Part shown: positions 25,830 to 34,487 of the stretch, one piece after another
Layout of the letters: the number at the start of each line of letters is the position of its first letter
Numbering within the stretch: the stretch's first letter is position 1
DNA from: Micromonospora sp. WMMD1128
Lineage (GTDB): Bacteria > Actinomycetota > Actinomycetes > Mycobacteriales > Micromonosporaceae
Length of the DNA stretch: 64,000 nucleotides
Direction of reading: 5' to 3'
Assembly: GCF_027497235.1 (NCBI RefSeq)
Contig: NZ_CP114902.1
Coordinates: 1,625,501-1,689,500, forward strand
Translations under genes and position numbers: made by a program
Notes under the pieces: model-generated
The model's database searches: none
Told to the model about the DNA's origin: nothing
What the model saw: only the letters and a program-made list of their open reading frames with translations

Positions 25830-27974
25830 TCAGTCCCGGGCGGTGACCGGCTCGGCCGGCGCGCCGGCCGCCCCGGCGGGCGCGTCGGGCGTCCCGGGCT
25901 CGCGGGTGATCCGTCCCGGCCACCAGAACCGGTCGCCGAGCAGGAACGCCAGCGCCGGCACCAGCACGGTGCGGACCAGCAGCGTGTCCAGCAGCACGCC
26001 GACGCAGACGATGATGCCGATCTGGGTGAGCGTGATCAGCGGCAGCACGCCCAGCACCGCGAAGACGGCGGCCAGCAGCACCCCGGCGCTGGTGATGACG
26101 CCGCCGGTGACCCGCAGCGCGGAGAGCATGCCGTCGCGGGTGCCGGCCCGGCGGGCGTCCTCCCGGGCCCGGGTGACCAGGAAGATGTTGTAGTCGACGC
26201 CGAGCGCGACCAGGAACACGAACGCGAGCAGCAGCACGCCGCTGTCCAGCGCCGGGAAGTCCAGCACGTGGTCGAAGAGCAGCCAGGCCGCGCCGAGGCT
26301 GGCGAAGAACGACGCGATCACGGTCAGCACCAGCAGCAGCGGCGCGAGCAGGCCGCGCAGCAGCAGCACCAGCACGGCGCCGACAAGCAGCAGGATGATC
26401 GGCAGGATCAGCCGCAGGTCGTTGGTGTTGGCCTGGTTCGAGTCGTAGGTGGCGGCGACCGCGCCGCCGACCAGGGCGCCGTCGGGGGCGTCCGCGCCGT
26501 CGACCGTGGGTGGCGCGGAGTCCGGTACGGCGGCCACCGCGTCGCGCAGCGCCACCACCGCGCGGTCGGAGGCGGCGATGCCGGGTTCGGCGGCGAGCAC
26601 CACGTCGACCTGGGCGACCCGGTCGCCGGCGGCGCCCGGCCGGGCCGAGGCGACCCCGTCGACCCCGTCGGCGGCGGCGAGCACCGCCGGGGCCGCACCC
26701 GGGTTGGTCAGCACGGCGACCGGTTGGGTGCTGCCGGCCGGGAACGCCCGGGCCAGGGTCTCCGCGCCGGCGACCGCCTCGGGCCGCGCCCGGAACTGCT
26801 CGGTCTCGGACAGGCCGGTGCGGATGCCCAGGCCGCCCAGGGCGAGGCCGGCGAGGAGCAGGGTGGCCAGCACGGCGACCGGCAGCGGCCGGCGGGCGAC
26901 CAGCTCGCCGAGGCGGCCCCAGAGCCGGCCCTCCCGGACGGGTCCGCCGACGCGCGGGACGAACGGCCAGAACAGGCCGCGGCCGAAGAGCACCAGCGCG
27001 GCGGGGAGCACGAACAGCGCGGAGAGCATCGCGAACACCACGCCGGTGGCGCACGCCACCGCGAGCGCCCGGTTGGTCTCCTGTTCCGACAGCAACAGCG
27101 TGAGTACGCCGAGGACGACCGTGCCGCCGCTGGCCAGGATCGGCTCGGCGGTGCGGCGCCGGGCGGCGCGCATGGCGGCGAACCGGTTCTCCTCGCGGCG
27201 CAGCTCCTCCCGGTAGCGGGCGATGAGCAGCAGGGCGTAGTCGGTGGCGGCGCCGAAGACCAGCACGCTGGCGATGCCGGTGACCTGGCCGGCCTGGAGG
27301 TGGATGCCGAGCGCGGGCACGATGGTGTCCACGGCCCGCAGCGTGATCTGTTCGGTCGCGGCCACCACCAGCAGCGGCACCAGCCACAGGAACGGGCTGC
27401 GGTAGGTGACGAGCAGCAGCAGCGCCACCACGGCGGCGGTGACCAGCAGCAGGGTGGTGTCGGCGCCCTCGAACACCTGGCTCAGGTCGGCGGTGAAGGC
27501 CGGCCCGCCGGTGACCTCGACGGTCAGGTCGTCGGGCAGTCCGGCGACGGCGTCGCGCACCTTGCCCACCTCGTCGACCACGGCCTCCTGCCCACCGGCG
27601 GTGGACAGTGGCACGGCGACGAGCGCCACGGTGCCGTCGGGGGAGAGCTGGGCGGGTGCGACCCGGCCGCCGACCGCGAGGCCGCCGAGCGTACCGGCGG
27701 TGTCGTCGAGCGCGGTCCGGTCGGCGCCGGTCAGCGGCGCCCGGTCGGCGCGGCTGACCACCACCAGGGCGGGCTGGACGTCGTGGGAGGGCAGTTGTTC
27801 CTGGAGGCGTTCGACCTGGGTCGACTGCCATTCGACGGACAGACCGGTGGACGAGACCGGTTCGGGGTTGTCCGGCTTGGGCAGGCCGAAGACGACCGCG
27901 CCGACGACGAGGGCGGCGACCACGGTGAGCCAGGCGGCCAACCGGCCCCGGGCGACGCGGGTGAACAGGGACAT
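25830..27974 (-). CDS. MMPL family RND transporter
   Basis: A 714-residue protein with two MMPL halves. Each has an extracytoplasmic loop after the first transmembrane helix, then five or six helices. Conserved parts are FGAATDYALLLIARYREELRREE in half one and LGVDYNIFLVTRAREDARR in half two, with the proton-relay DY pairs. It probably exports lipids or hydrophobic drugs. It is divergent from the marR gene, a common regulator-target layout. A GAGG ribosome binding site precedes the ATG. Confidence 0.92.
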   Translation of the reverse strand: MSLFTRVARGRLAAWLTVVAALVVGAVVFGLPKPDNPEPVSSTGLSVEWQSTQVERLQEQLPSHDVQPALVVVSRADRAPLTGADRTALDDTAGTLGGLAVGGRVAPAQLSPDGTVALVAVPLSTAGGQEAVVDEVGKVRDAVAGLPDDLTVEVTGGPAFTADLSQVFEGADTTLLLVTAAVVALLLLVTYRSPFLWLVPLLVVAATEQITLRAVDTIVPALGIHLQAGQVTGIASVLVFGAATDYALLLIARYREELRREENRFAAMRAARRRTAEPILASGGTVVLGVLTLLLSEQETNRALAVACATGVVFAMLSALFVLPAALVLFGRGLFWPFVPRVGGPVREGRLWGRLGELVARRPLPVAVLATLLLAGLALGGLGIRTGLSETEQFRARPEAVAGAETLARAFPAGSTQPVAVLTNPGAAPAVLAAADGVDGVASARPGAAGDRVAQVDVVLAAEPGIAASDRAVVALRDAVAAVPDSAPPTVDGADAPDGALVGGAVAATYDSNQANTNDLRLILPIILLLVGAVLVLLLRGLLAPLLLVLTVIASFFASLGAAWLLFDHVLDFPALDSGVLLLAFVFLVALGVDYNIFLVTRAREDARRAGTRDGMLSALRVTGGVITSAGVLLAAVFAVLGVLPLITLTQIGIIVCVGVLLDTLLVRTVLVPALAFLLGDRFWWPGRITREPGTPDAPAGAAGAPAEPVTARD

Positions 27975-28008
27975 CTGCGGGCCTCACATGTCTTCTCGCT
28001 GGGCGAGT

Positions 28009-28025
28009 ATCTTGATGAGCGAGAT
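28009..28025. promoter_or_regulatory. Candidate MarR operator in the mmpL/marR divergent region
   Basis: ATCTTGATGAGCGAGAT is an imperfect 17-base palindrome (ATCTtG/CgAGAT arms) in the 120 bases between mmpL and marR. TATGCT at 28041-28046 nearby could be the marR -10 element. The operator assignment is inference. Confidence 0.35.
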
Positions 28026-28094
28026 TATCCGGGAAGGGCTTATGCTGCAACCGGACCGGGGAAGAGGTGGCGGCGAGCGGTGGCGGGGCACGGC

Positions 28095-28610
28095 ATGTAC
28101 CGGCGACGGGACGATCCGCGGGGGCGGATGGTCGCGGAGATCACCAACGACCTGCGTCGCTACTCGGTGGACGCCCAGCACGTCGGGCACGCGTTCGCCG
28201 GCCTGCACGGGCTCAACCCCACCGACCTGCAGGCCCTGATCGCGGTGATGGAGGCCGAGCTGGTGGGCGACCCGATCACCCCCGGCCGGCTCGGTGACGT
28301 GCTCAACCTCTCGTCCGGCTCGGTGACCGCGCTCGTCGACCGGCTGGAGCGCGCCGGCCACATCCGACGCGACCGGGACACCGCCGACCGCCGCAAGATC
28401 CTGCTGCACTACGCCGACCGGGGCGCCGCCCTGGCCCGGAGCTTCTTCGGCCCGCTGGGCCGGCGCACCGACGAGGTGATGGCCGGCTTCACCGACGACG
28501 AGCTTGCCGTGGTGCACCGCTTCCTGGGCGAGATGGTGCACAGCATGCGGACGCACCGGGACGAGGTGCGCGCCGCCCGCGCCACGGCCGAACCACCAGG
28601 CGACCGCTGA
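28095..28610 (+). CDS. MarR family transcriptional regulator
   Basis: About 171 residues with a MarR winged HTH: TPGRLGDVLNLSSGSVTALVDRL as recognition region and GHIRRDRDTADRRKILLHY as wing, flanked by dimerisation helices. Start candidates are the ATG at 28095 and a second ATG at 28128; the first is used. It probably represses the divergent mmpL gene. The following hydrolase gene begins two bases after its stop, so the two are co-transcribed. Confidence 0.88.
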   Translation: MYRRRDDPRGRMVAEITNDLRRYSVDAQHVGHAFAGLHGLNPTDLQALIAVMEAELVGDPITPGRLGDVLNLSSGSVTALVDRLERAGHIRRDRDTADRRKILLHYADRGAALARSFFGPLGRRTDEVMAGFTDDELAVVHRFLGEMVHSMRTHRDEVRAARATAEPPGDR

Positions 28611-28612
28611 CC

Positions 28613-30262
28613 GTGCGGCTGATCACCCGGCTCGCCGCGACGGCGCTGCGGCTGCCCGCCGCCCGCGCCGGGCGGATCGCCGTCCGGCGGGACATCCCGG
28701 TGCGGGTCCGCGACGGCACCATGTTGCGCACCGACCACTACGCGCCGGACCTGCCGGGCGCGGCCTGCGTGCTGATCCGCACCCCGTACGGGCGGGGCGG
28801 GCCGATCCGGCTGCTCGGCCGCCTGGTCGCCGAGCGGGGCTTCCACGTGGTGATCCAGTCCTGCCGCGGCACCTTCGGCTCCGGCGGCGAGTTCGCCCCG
28901 CTCGTGCACGAGCGCGACGACGGCCTGGACACCCTCGACTGGCTGCGCCGCCAACCGTGGTGGACCGGGGCGTTCGGCATGTTCGGCGCCAGCTACCAGG
29001 GCTTCGTGCAGTGGGCGGTGGCCGCCGAGGCGGGCGACGAGCTGCGCGCGATGGTCGCGGTGGTGACCGCCTCGGCCACCCGCGACTCGACGTACGCGGG
29101 GGAGTCGTTCGCGCTGGACACGGTGCTCACCTGGGCCGAGCTGCTCCAGGCGCAGACCGTGCCCTGGCTGGCCCGGCAGTGGGAGCTCAAGCGCGGCCAG
29201 CCCCGGCTCGTCCGCGCGCTCACCCACCTGCCGCTGGCCGAGGCGGACCGGGTCGCCACCGGGGTCACCGTGCCGTTCTTCCAGGAGTGGTTGCGTCACC
29301 ACACGCCGGACGCCGACTACTGGCGGGCCCGGGTGTTCGGCGACCGGATCACCGAGGTCCGCGCGCCGGTCGCCATGGTCAGCGGCTGGCAGGACATCTT
29401 CCTCCCGGCCCAGCTCGACGACTACGCCCGGCTGCGGGCCGCCGGGGCCCGGCCGAGGTTGACCGTCGGCCCGTGGACCCACGGCAGCCCCGGGCTGCTC
29501 GTGGCGTCCCTGCGGGAAGGGCTGGACTGGTTCGACGAGCACCTGGCCGGACGGCCCGCGCCGGCCCGCGCGCCGGTGCGGGTGCACGTCGGCGGCGTCG
29601 GGGGCGGCTGGCGGGGCCTGCCGGACTGGCCACCGCCCGCCACGCCGATCCGCTGGCACCTGCGACCCGGTGGTGGCCTGGCGCCCGGGCCGCCCGACGA
29701 CGGCCCGCCGGACCGGATCCGCTACGACCCGGCCGACCCGACCCCGTCGCTCGGGGGCCCGCTGCTCGTCGCGCAGCGGGCCGGCGCGGTGGACAACCGT
29801 CCGGTCGAGTCCCGCCCGGACGTGCTGACCTACACCAGCGACCCGGTACGCGAGCCGGTGGAGGTGGTCGGGCCGGTGCACGCCGAGATCCACCTGCGCA
29901 GCGAGCTGTCCTACCTGGACGTGTTCGTGCGGCTGTGCGACGTGGACCGGCGGGGGCGCTCCTGGAACGTCTGCGACGGCCTGGTCCGCGTCGAACCGGG
30001 CCGGTTCCCGCGCGACGGGTCCGGCGTGGTGCGGGTGCCGGTCGCGCTCTGGCCGACCGCCCACCGGTTCGCGCCCGGACACCGGCTGCGCGTGCAGGTC
30101 TCCGGCGGCGCCCACCCGCGGTACGCGCGCAACCCGGGCACCGGGGAGCCACTCGGCACAGCCGTGACGCTGCGTGCCGGATGGCGGGAGGTGTTGTGCG
30201 GTCGCGAGCACCCTTCGGCATTGCTGCTGCCGCTCAGGTCGTCGCCGTCCACACCGGTCTGA
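28613..30262 (+). CDS. CocE/NonD family alpha/beta hydrolase
   Basis: A 549-residue serine hydrolase. The alpha/beta domain shows DGTMLRTDHYAPD, IQSCRGTFGSGG, nucleophile FGASYQGF (GxSxxG), the acid in SGWQDIF and the histidine in VGPWTHG. The C-terminal jelly-roll (EVVGPVHAEIHLRSELSYLDVFVRL) is the X-Pro dipeptidyl-peptidase C-domain of the cocaine esterase group. It is predicted to cleave acyl esters or amides. GTG at 28613 follows the marR stop by two bases. Confidence 0.9.
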   Translation: MRLITRLAATALRLPAARAGRIAVRRDIPVRVRDGTMLRTDHYAPDLPGAACVLIRTPYGRGGPIRLLGRLVAERGFHVVIQSCRGTFGSGGEFAPLVHERDDGLDTLDWLRRQPWWTGAFGMFGASYQGFVQWAVAAEAGDELRAMVAVVTASATRDSTYAGESFALDTVLTWAELLQAQTVPWLARQWELKRGQPRLVRALTHLPLAEADRVATGVTVPFFQEWLRHHTPDADYWRARVFGDRITEVRAPVAMVSGWQDIFLPAQLDDYARLRAAGARPRLTVGPWTHGSPGLLVASLREGLDWFDEHLAGRPAPARAPVRVHVGGVGGGWRGLPDWPPPATPIRWHLRPGGGLAPGPPDDGPPDRIRYDPADPTPSLGGPLLVAQRAGAVDNRPVESRPDVLTYTSDPVREPVEVVGPVHAEIHLRSELSYLDVFVRLCDVDRRGRSWNVCDGLVRVEPGRFPRDGSGVVRVPVALWPTAHRFAPGHRLRVQVSGGAHPRYARNPGTGEPLGTAVTLRAGWREVLCGREHPSALLLPLRSSPSTPV

Positions 30263-30434
30263 TAATCGCGAAATATTGCTCCTGAGCTGGGCTTTTCCCG
30301 TAATGGGGGATAGGCTCGCAGCAAGTGCCCGTTGTTGTGCAGTCGTCCGGCAGGGGCACGTCCGCAGATCGCACCTCGTCACGTTTCGTGATTGTCGTGC
30401 CCTTGCCGATCATCGATCGGAAAGGGGATCTGCC

Positions 30435-31343
30435 ATGACGTCGGCCCCGGCAAACCTGCTGGCCGTCCGCACCCTGTTACTCGCCTATCTCAACGTCGAC
30501 AAGAACGCCGTCCGGGACGCCGATCTCGAACCCGCGGAGGTCGGCATCGTCGGCGACGCCAGTCACCGGGGCGGCTACCACTGCGGCTCGGACCGGATCG
30601 TCGCCAACGACTACTCGGTGGTGGAGTCCACCCGGGACCGTTCCGGCTTGACGCTCTACGCCTCCGCGCTTGACGTCGGCACGTTCTCGGTCCGTTCCGG
30701 CGGCGCCACGCACACGCTGCGGACGTTTTCCACCTGGCTGGTGGCGCAGTGCGCGGCGAACGCGGCCGACTCCCGGGACATCCGGGAGGTCATCTACTCC
30801 GCGGACGGCCGCACCGTGCGGCGGTGGGACCGGCTGGGCAAGCGCACCAGCGGCGACAGCAGCCACCTGTTCCACACCCACATCAGCTTCTTCCGCGACT
30901 CCACCAAAGCGGGCCGGGACCAGACCCCGCTGTTCCGCCGCTATCTCACCGCGATCGGACTGATCGCCCCGACGAAACCGGAGAACGAGATGGAACAGAA
31001 CGACAAGCTCGTGGGCAACACCGGCTCGACGAGCCGTACCGTCGGCGACGTCCTCGCCGATCTGCAGAACCTGCGGAACTGGCTGATCTCGCCGGCCAAC
31101 ACCACCGGCCTGATCACCCCGCCGGCGGCCAATTCCCCGCTCCAGCAGATGCTGGCCATGCTGCGCGGATGGCCGGCGCTCGTGGCGCAGGTGAACGAGT
31201 TGTCCGGCAAGGACTTCACCGACGAGCAGCAGATCGTCACCGGCGTCCTCGCCGGGCTGCCGCCGGAGCGGATCGCCGAGGCCATCCCTCCGCAGATCGC
31301 CCGGGACGTCGCCGACGAGCTGTCCCGGCGGCTCACCGCCTGA
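30435..31343 (+). CDS. Orphan endolysin-like protein, M15-type peptidase fold (tentative)
   Basis: A 302-residue protein from ATG 30435 (AAAGGGG upstream). The first ~175 residues contain SHRGGYHCGSDRI, YASALDVGTF and HLFHTHISFFRD, a spacing of His, Asp and HxH that recalls M15 D,D- or L,D-peptidases. The C-terminal part (GNTGSTSRTVGDVLADLQNLRNWL, then EAIPPQIARDVADELSRRLTA) resembles the tail of actinophage lysins. There is no signal peptide. It stands alone with its own TAGGCT -10 (30311-30316) and terminator, with no other phage genes nearby. The peptidase assignment is inference. Confidence 0.6.
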   Translation: MTSAPANLLAVRTLLLAYLNVDKNAVRDADLEPAEVGIVGDASHRGGYHCGSDRIVANDYSVVESTRDRSGLTLYASALDVGTFSVRSGGATHTLRTFSTWLVAQCAANAADSRDIREVIYSADGRTVRRWDRLGKRTSGDSSHLFHTHISFFRDSTKAGRDQTPLFRRYLTAIGLIAPTKPENEMEQNDKLVGNTGSTSRTVGDVLADLQNLRNWLISPANTTGLITPPAANSPLQQMLAMLRGWPALVAQVNELSGKDFTDEQQIVTGVLAGLPPERIAEAIPPQIARDVADELSRRLTA

Positions 31344-31350
31344 CGCGCGC

Positions 31351-31379
31351 CCGCCGCGACGACTGCAGCGTCGCGGCGG
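31351..31379 (+). terminator. Terminator after the endolysin-like gene
   Basis: CCGCCGCGACG (31351-31361) and CGTCGCGGCGG (31369-31379) form a perfect 11-base-pair stem with loop ACTGCAG, eight bases past the stop. Confidence 0.7.
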
Positions 31380-31389
31380 CGGGCATCCC

Positions 31390-31410
31390 GCAATAACTAT
31401 TGCGCAATAG
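31390..31410. promoter_or_regulatory. Operator-like inverted repeats upstream of the arsR-type gene
   Basis: Three half-sites alternate: GCAATA (31390-31395), TATTGC (31398-31403), GCAATA (31404-31409). The last two lie within a perfect 14-base palindrome, CTATTGCGCAATAG (31397-31410). It is 27 bases before the ATG, AT-rich against its surroundings, and a likely autoregulatory site. Confidence 0.6.
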
Positions 31411-31436
31411 ATCTTGCGAATGTCAGACTCGGCCGC

Positions 31437-32012
31437 ATGGATCAGCCCACGGTCAGACAGGTCACCGACTCGCGGGTGCTCGCCGCGCTCGCCCATCCGC
31501 TGCGCCGCCGCCTCATGGACGTGTTCAAGGTGTACGGCCCGAGCACGGTCGGCCAACTCGCCGAGCGCACCGACCAGGCGCCGGCGAACGTGAGCCACCA
31601 CCTCCGGGTGCTGGCCGCCGCCGACCTGCTGGTCGAGGCGCCCGAGCTGGCCCGCGACCGCCGGGAGAGCTGGTGGAAGCTACGGAACAGAGGCGTGCGC
31701 TGGTCCGAGTCCGACTTCGACGACGACCCGTCCACCCGGGTGGTGGCCGACGCGGCGGGCTCGCTCAACCTGGAGCGCCACGCCGCGCTGGTGCGGGCCT
31801 GGCACACCGCCCCCGACGACGCCCGTGCCGCCTGGGGCGACGGACCGTTCAGCACCGACCACTGGCTGCACCTCACCCCGGAGGAACTGGCCGAACTCAG
31901 CCGCGAGGTGATCGCCCTCTTCATGCGGTGGGCCGACCGGCCGGTACCGGACGACGGCCAACGGCGCGAGCCGGTGTTCGTGTTCACCCACGGCGTCCCG
32001 GCCCGGCCGTGA
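31437..32012 (+). CDS. ArsR-type winged HTH regulator
   Basis: A 191-residue protein with LAALAHPLRRRLMDVFKVYG, VGQLAERTDQAPANVSHHLRVL as recognition helix and an acidic wing. No cysteine metal site is present, so it is probably not a metal sensor but one of the HTH_20 group that control MFS genes. The last codons overlap the GTG of the MFS gene (four bases), so the pair is coupled. The palindrome at 31397-31410 is its probable target. Confidence 0.88.
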   Translation: MDQPTVRQVTDSRVLAALAHPLRRRLMDVFKVYGPSTVGQLAERTDQAPANVSHHLRVLAAADLLVEAPELARDRRESWWKLRNRGVRWSESDFDDDPSTRVVADAAGSLNLERHAALVRAWHTAPDDARAAWGDGPFSTDHWLHLTPEELAELSREVIALFMRWADRPVPDDGQRREPVFVFTHGVPARP

Positions 32013-33286
32013 CCGCCCCGGCCGGCGCGCCCGCGGCGCCCACCGCCCCGCCGCGCGGCGGGCTGCTCCGGCACCACGACTTCCGGCGTCTCTGGACCGG
32101 CCACACGATCAGCGCGGTGGGCAGCAACATGACCACCGTCGCGCTGCCGCTCGTCGCCGTGGCGGTGCTCGACGCCACCACGTTCCAGGTGGCGGTGCTG
32201 ACCGCCGCGGCCTGGCTGCCGTGGCTGGTGGCCGGCCTGCCGGTCGGGGCGTGGGTCGACCGGGTCCGCCGCCGCCCCGTGATGATCGCCGCCGACCTGA
32301 CCGGGGCCGTGTTGTTCGCAAGCGTCCCGGCCGCCGCGCTGCTCGACCAGCTCACCGTCGGGCACCTGCTGGTGGTGGCGCTCGGGGCCGGCCTGGCCCG
32401 GGTCTTCTTCGAGACCGCCGACCAGGTCTACCTGCCCACCCTGCTGCCACCGGAGCAGGTGCCGCCGGCCAACGCCCGGCTGCACGCCACCCAGACCGCG
32501 AGCTACCTGCTCGGCCCCGGGCTCGCCGGTCTGATCGCCCAGCTCGCCGGCGCGGTGACCGCGGTGGCGCTGGACGCGGTGAGCTTCCTGGCGTCCGCGC
32601 TGTGCCTGCACCGGATCCGCGCCGTCGAACCCCGACCGGCGCGTCCCGCCGTGTCGACCTCGATGCGCCGGGAGGTGGCCGACGGGCTGCGCTTCGTCAC
32701 CCGGGATCCGTACCTGCGGGTGCTGACCGTCTTCGGCGCGGCCAGCAACATCGGGCTCACAGGCTACCAGGCGGTCCTCGTGGTCTTCCTGGTCCGCTCG
32801 GCGCACCTGCCAGCCGGGCTGGTCGGCCTGCTGATCGGCCTGGCCAGCCTCGGTGGCGTCGTCGGCGCGGCGCTTGCCGCCCGGCTCGCCCGCCGGCTCG
32901 GCACCGCGCGCGTCCTGCTGCTCGCCGGCGCGCTCACCGGCCCGCCCGCGCTGCTGATCCCGCTCGCCGGCCCCGGCGCGCGGGTGGCCTGGTTGGTGCT
33001 CGGCGGGGTGCTGGTCAGCCTGGGCGTCGCGATCGGCAACGTGGTCAAGGGCAGCTTCCGGCAGACCTACACGCCGCACCACCTGCTCGGCCGGGTCACC
33101 GTGAGCATGCAGTTGCTCAACTACGGCACCATCCCGCTCGCCGCGCTGCTGGCCGGCGCGCTGGGCGCCGGCTGGGGGCCGGCGGGCGCGATCCGGCTGA
33201 TGACGGCGTGGCTCGCACTCACCCCGCTGATCCTGCTGCTGGGGCCGCTACGCCGGCGGCGTGACCTGCCGGCGGCACCCGCCTGA
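32009..33286 (+). CDS. MFS transporter (enterobactin exporter-like group)
   Basis: A 425-residue protein with 10-12 hydrophobic segments. The N terminus LLRHHDFRRLWTGHTISAVG and loop GAWVDRVRRRPVMIAADL are typical of MFS_3 exporters; the second half has ARLARRLGTARVLLL. It probably exports a small molecule or drug sensed by the ArsR-type partner. GTG at 32009 overlaps the regulator stop. A hairpin terminator follows. Confidence 0.9.
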   Translation: MTAPAGAPAAPTAPPRGGLLRHHDFRRLWTGHTISAVGSNMTTVALPLVAVAVLDATTFQVAVLTAAAWLPWLVAGLPVGAWVDRVRRRPVMIAADLTGAVLFASVPAAALLDQLTVGHLLVVALGAGLARVFFETADQVYLPTLLPPEQVPPANARLHATQTASYLLGPGLAGLIAQLAGAVTAVALDAVSFLASALCLHRIRAVEPRPARPAVSTSMRREVADGLRFVTRDPYLRVLTVFGAASNIGLTGYQAVLVVFLVRSAHLPAGLVGLLIGLASLGGVVGAALAARLARRLGTARVLLLAGALTGPPALLIPLAGPGARVAWLVLGGVLVSLGVAIGNVVKGSFRQTYTPHHLLGRVTVSMQLLNYGTIPLAALLAGALGAGWGPAGAIRLMTAWLALTPLILLLGPLRRRRDLPAAPA

Positions 33287-33297
33287 GAACGCGCTGC

Positions 33298-33324
33298 GGC
33301 GACGGTCGGAGCCCGACCGCCGCC
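33298..33324. terminator. Terminator between convergent MFS and cold shock genes
   Basis: GGCGACGGTCGG (33298-33309) and CCGACCGCCGCC (33313-33324) pair at 11 of 12 positions with a three-base loop. Confidence 0.65.
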
Positions 33325-33341
33325 ACCGGCACGTTGTCACA

Positions 33342-33545
33342 TCACATCGGGCGGACGTTGTCCGCCTGCGGGCCCTTCTGGCCCTGCGTCACCTCGAACT
33401 CGACCTTCTGGCCCTCGTTCAGCTCGCGGTATCCGCCGCTCTGGATGGCCGAGTAGTGGACGAAGACGTCCGGGCCTCCGCCGTCCTGCTCGATGAAGCC
33501 GAAGCCCTTTTCCGAGTTGAACCACTTGACCGTGCCGCTTGCCAT
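33342..33545 (-). CDS. Cold shock protein, CspA family
   Basis: A 67-residue single OB-fold protein: [20 protein letters not shown] carries RNP1 (KGFGFI), and VFVHYSAI carries RNP2. It binds single-stranded RNA or DNA as a chaperone. A longer open frame upstream (to 34103) is a shadow; the ATG at 33545 has GGGAGAG upstream. TACTGT at 33618-33613 (minus strand) could be the -10 element, giving a ~60-base leader. Confidence 0.96.
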   Translation of the reverse strand: MASGTVKWFNSEKGFGFIEQDGGGPDVFVHYSAIQSGGYRELNEGQKVEFEVTQGQKGPQADNVRPM

Positions 33546-33723
33546 GCGTCTCTCCCTGTTCAATGCGGGTGAGCACCGGCCCGCGGCCGGTGATCGCCCC
33601 TGTACCTCCTGAACAGTAACCGCCCGCGCCCGGATCCGCTGGCGGAAGTGCCGGCGTGGCTCGTGAATACCTCGGAGCCGGAAATGCCCCCGACACGCGG
33701 TGGGCCGGGGCATGCTTGCCCCG

Positions 33724-34398
33724 ATGAGCACAACGACGGCGCTGGCCGACCTCGAACGGGAGATCACCGCGCCCGGCGCCGGCCCGGACCGCCTACGGCT
33801 GGTGAGCACGCCGTTCGTGCCCGAGGTGCGGCTGCACCTGGCCGAGGACGCCATCCTGTGGTGGGCGCGGATGGAGGCCGCCGCCGGTCGGTCGCTCCCG
33901 CCGCCGTACTGGGCCTCCGTCTGGGCCGGTGGGCAGGCGCTGGCCCGCCACCTGCTCGACCACCCCCGGCTGGCCGCCGGGCGGCGGGTGCTCGACCTGG
34001 GCGCCGGCTCGGGGTTGGTCGCCATCGCCGCCGCGCTCGCCGGCGCCGACCAGGTGGTCGCGAACGACATCGACCCGTACGCGCTGGCCGCCGTCACCGT
34101 CAACGCCCGGGTGAACCGGGTGACCGTGAGCGCCGACGGCCAGGACCTGCTCGACGGCGTGCCCCCGGTCGACCTGCTGGTGGCCGGCGACGCCCTCTAC
34201 GACGCGGAGTTGGCCGCGCGGGTGCTGCCCTGCCTGCGGCGCTGCGCGGACCGGGGCGTCGAGGTGCTGGTCGGCGACCCGGACCGCGGGCACCTGCCGC
34301 CGGACGGGCTGGAGGTGGTGGCCAACTATCCGGTGCCCACCACCGAGCCCGCGGTGGACACCCCGGTGCGTCGGGTGCAGGTGCTGCGCCCCCGCTGA
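33724..34398 (+). CDS. Class I methyltransferase (ETFB lysine/NNMT-like)
   Basis: A 224-residue protein with the segment [20 protein letters not shown] typical of this group, motif [21 protein letters not shown], and the post-[16 protein letters not shown]. The VAGDALYD segment sits at motif IV. The family includes METTL20-like lysine methyltransferases and is often labelled nicotinamide N-methyltransferase; the true substrate is unknown. The ATG follows CATGCT by seven bases, so it may be leaderless. Confidence 0.83.
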   Translation: MSTTTALADLEREITAPGAGPDRLRLVSTPFVPEVRLHLAEDAILWWARMEAAAGRSLPPPYWASVWAGGQALARHLLDHPRLAAGRRVLDLGAGSGLVAIAAALAGADQVVANDIDPYALAAVTVNARVNRVTVSADGQDLLDGVPPVDLLVAGDALYDAELAARVLPCLRRCADRGVEVLVGDPDRGHLPPDGLEVVANYPVPTTEPAVDTPVRRVQVLRPR

Positions 34399-34487
34399 CC
34401 CTCGGGGATCCTCCGGATGCGATCTCCGGGGTCGGTGGGGGATCACGCCCGATGCGCCGGGTGGCCGGCCGGCCCTAGCGTGCAGTC

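Noticed and set aside
23506-28050. Minus-strand open frame of 1514 codons
   Set aside because: It runs opposite or out of frame to DedA-PAP2, SLT, MMPL and marR genes, is Arg/Gly/Pro-rich low complexity and has no domain. It is a product of high GC content.
30435-31343. Lysin-like gene considered as evidence of a prophage
   Set aside because: Neighbours are a CocE hydrolase and an ArsR-MFS operon; no integrase, capsid, tail or attachment repeat is visible.
33546-34103. Longer cold shock protein starting at 34103
   Set aside because: The extension is antisense to the methyltransferase gene and lacks similarity; the 67-residue form is full length for CspA.
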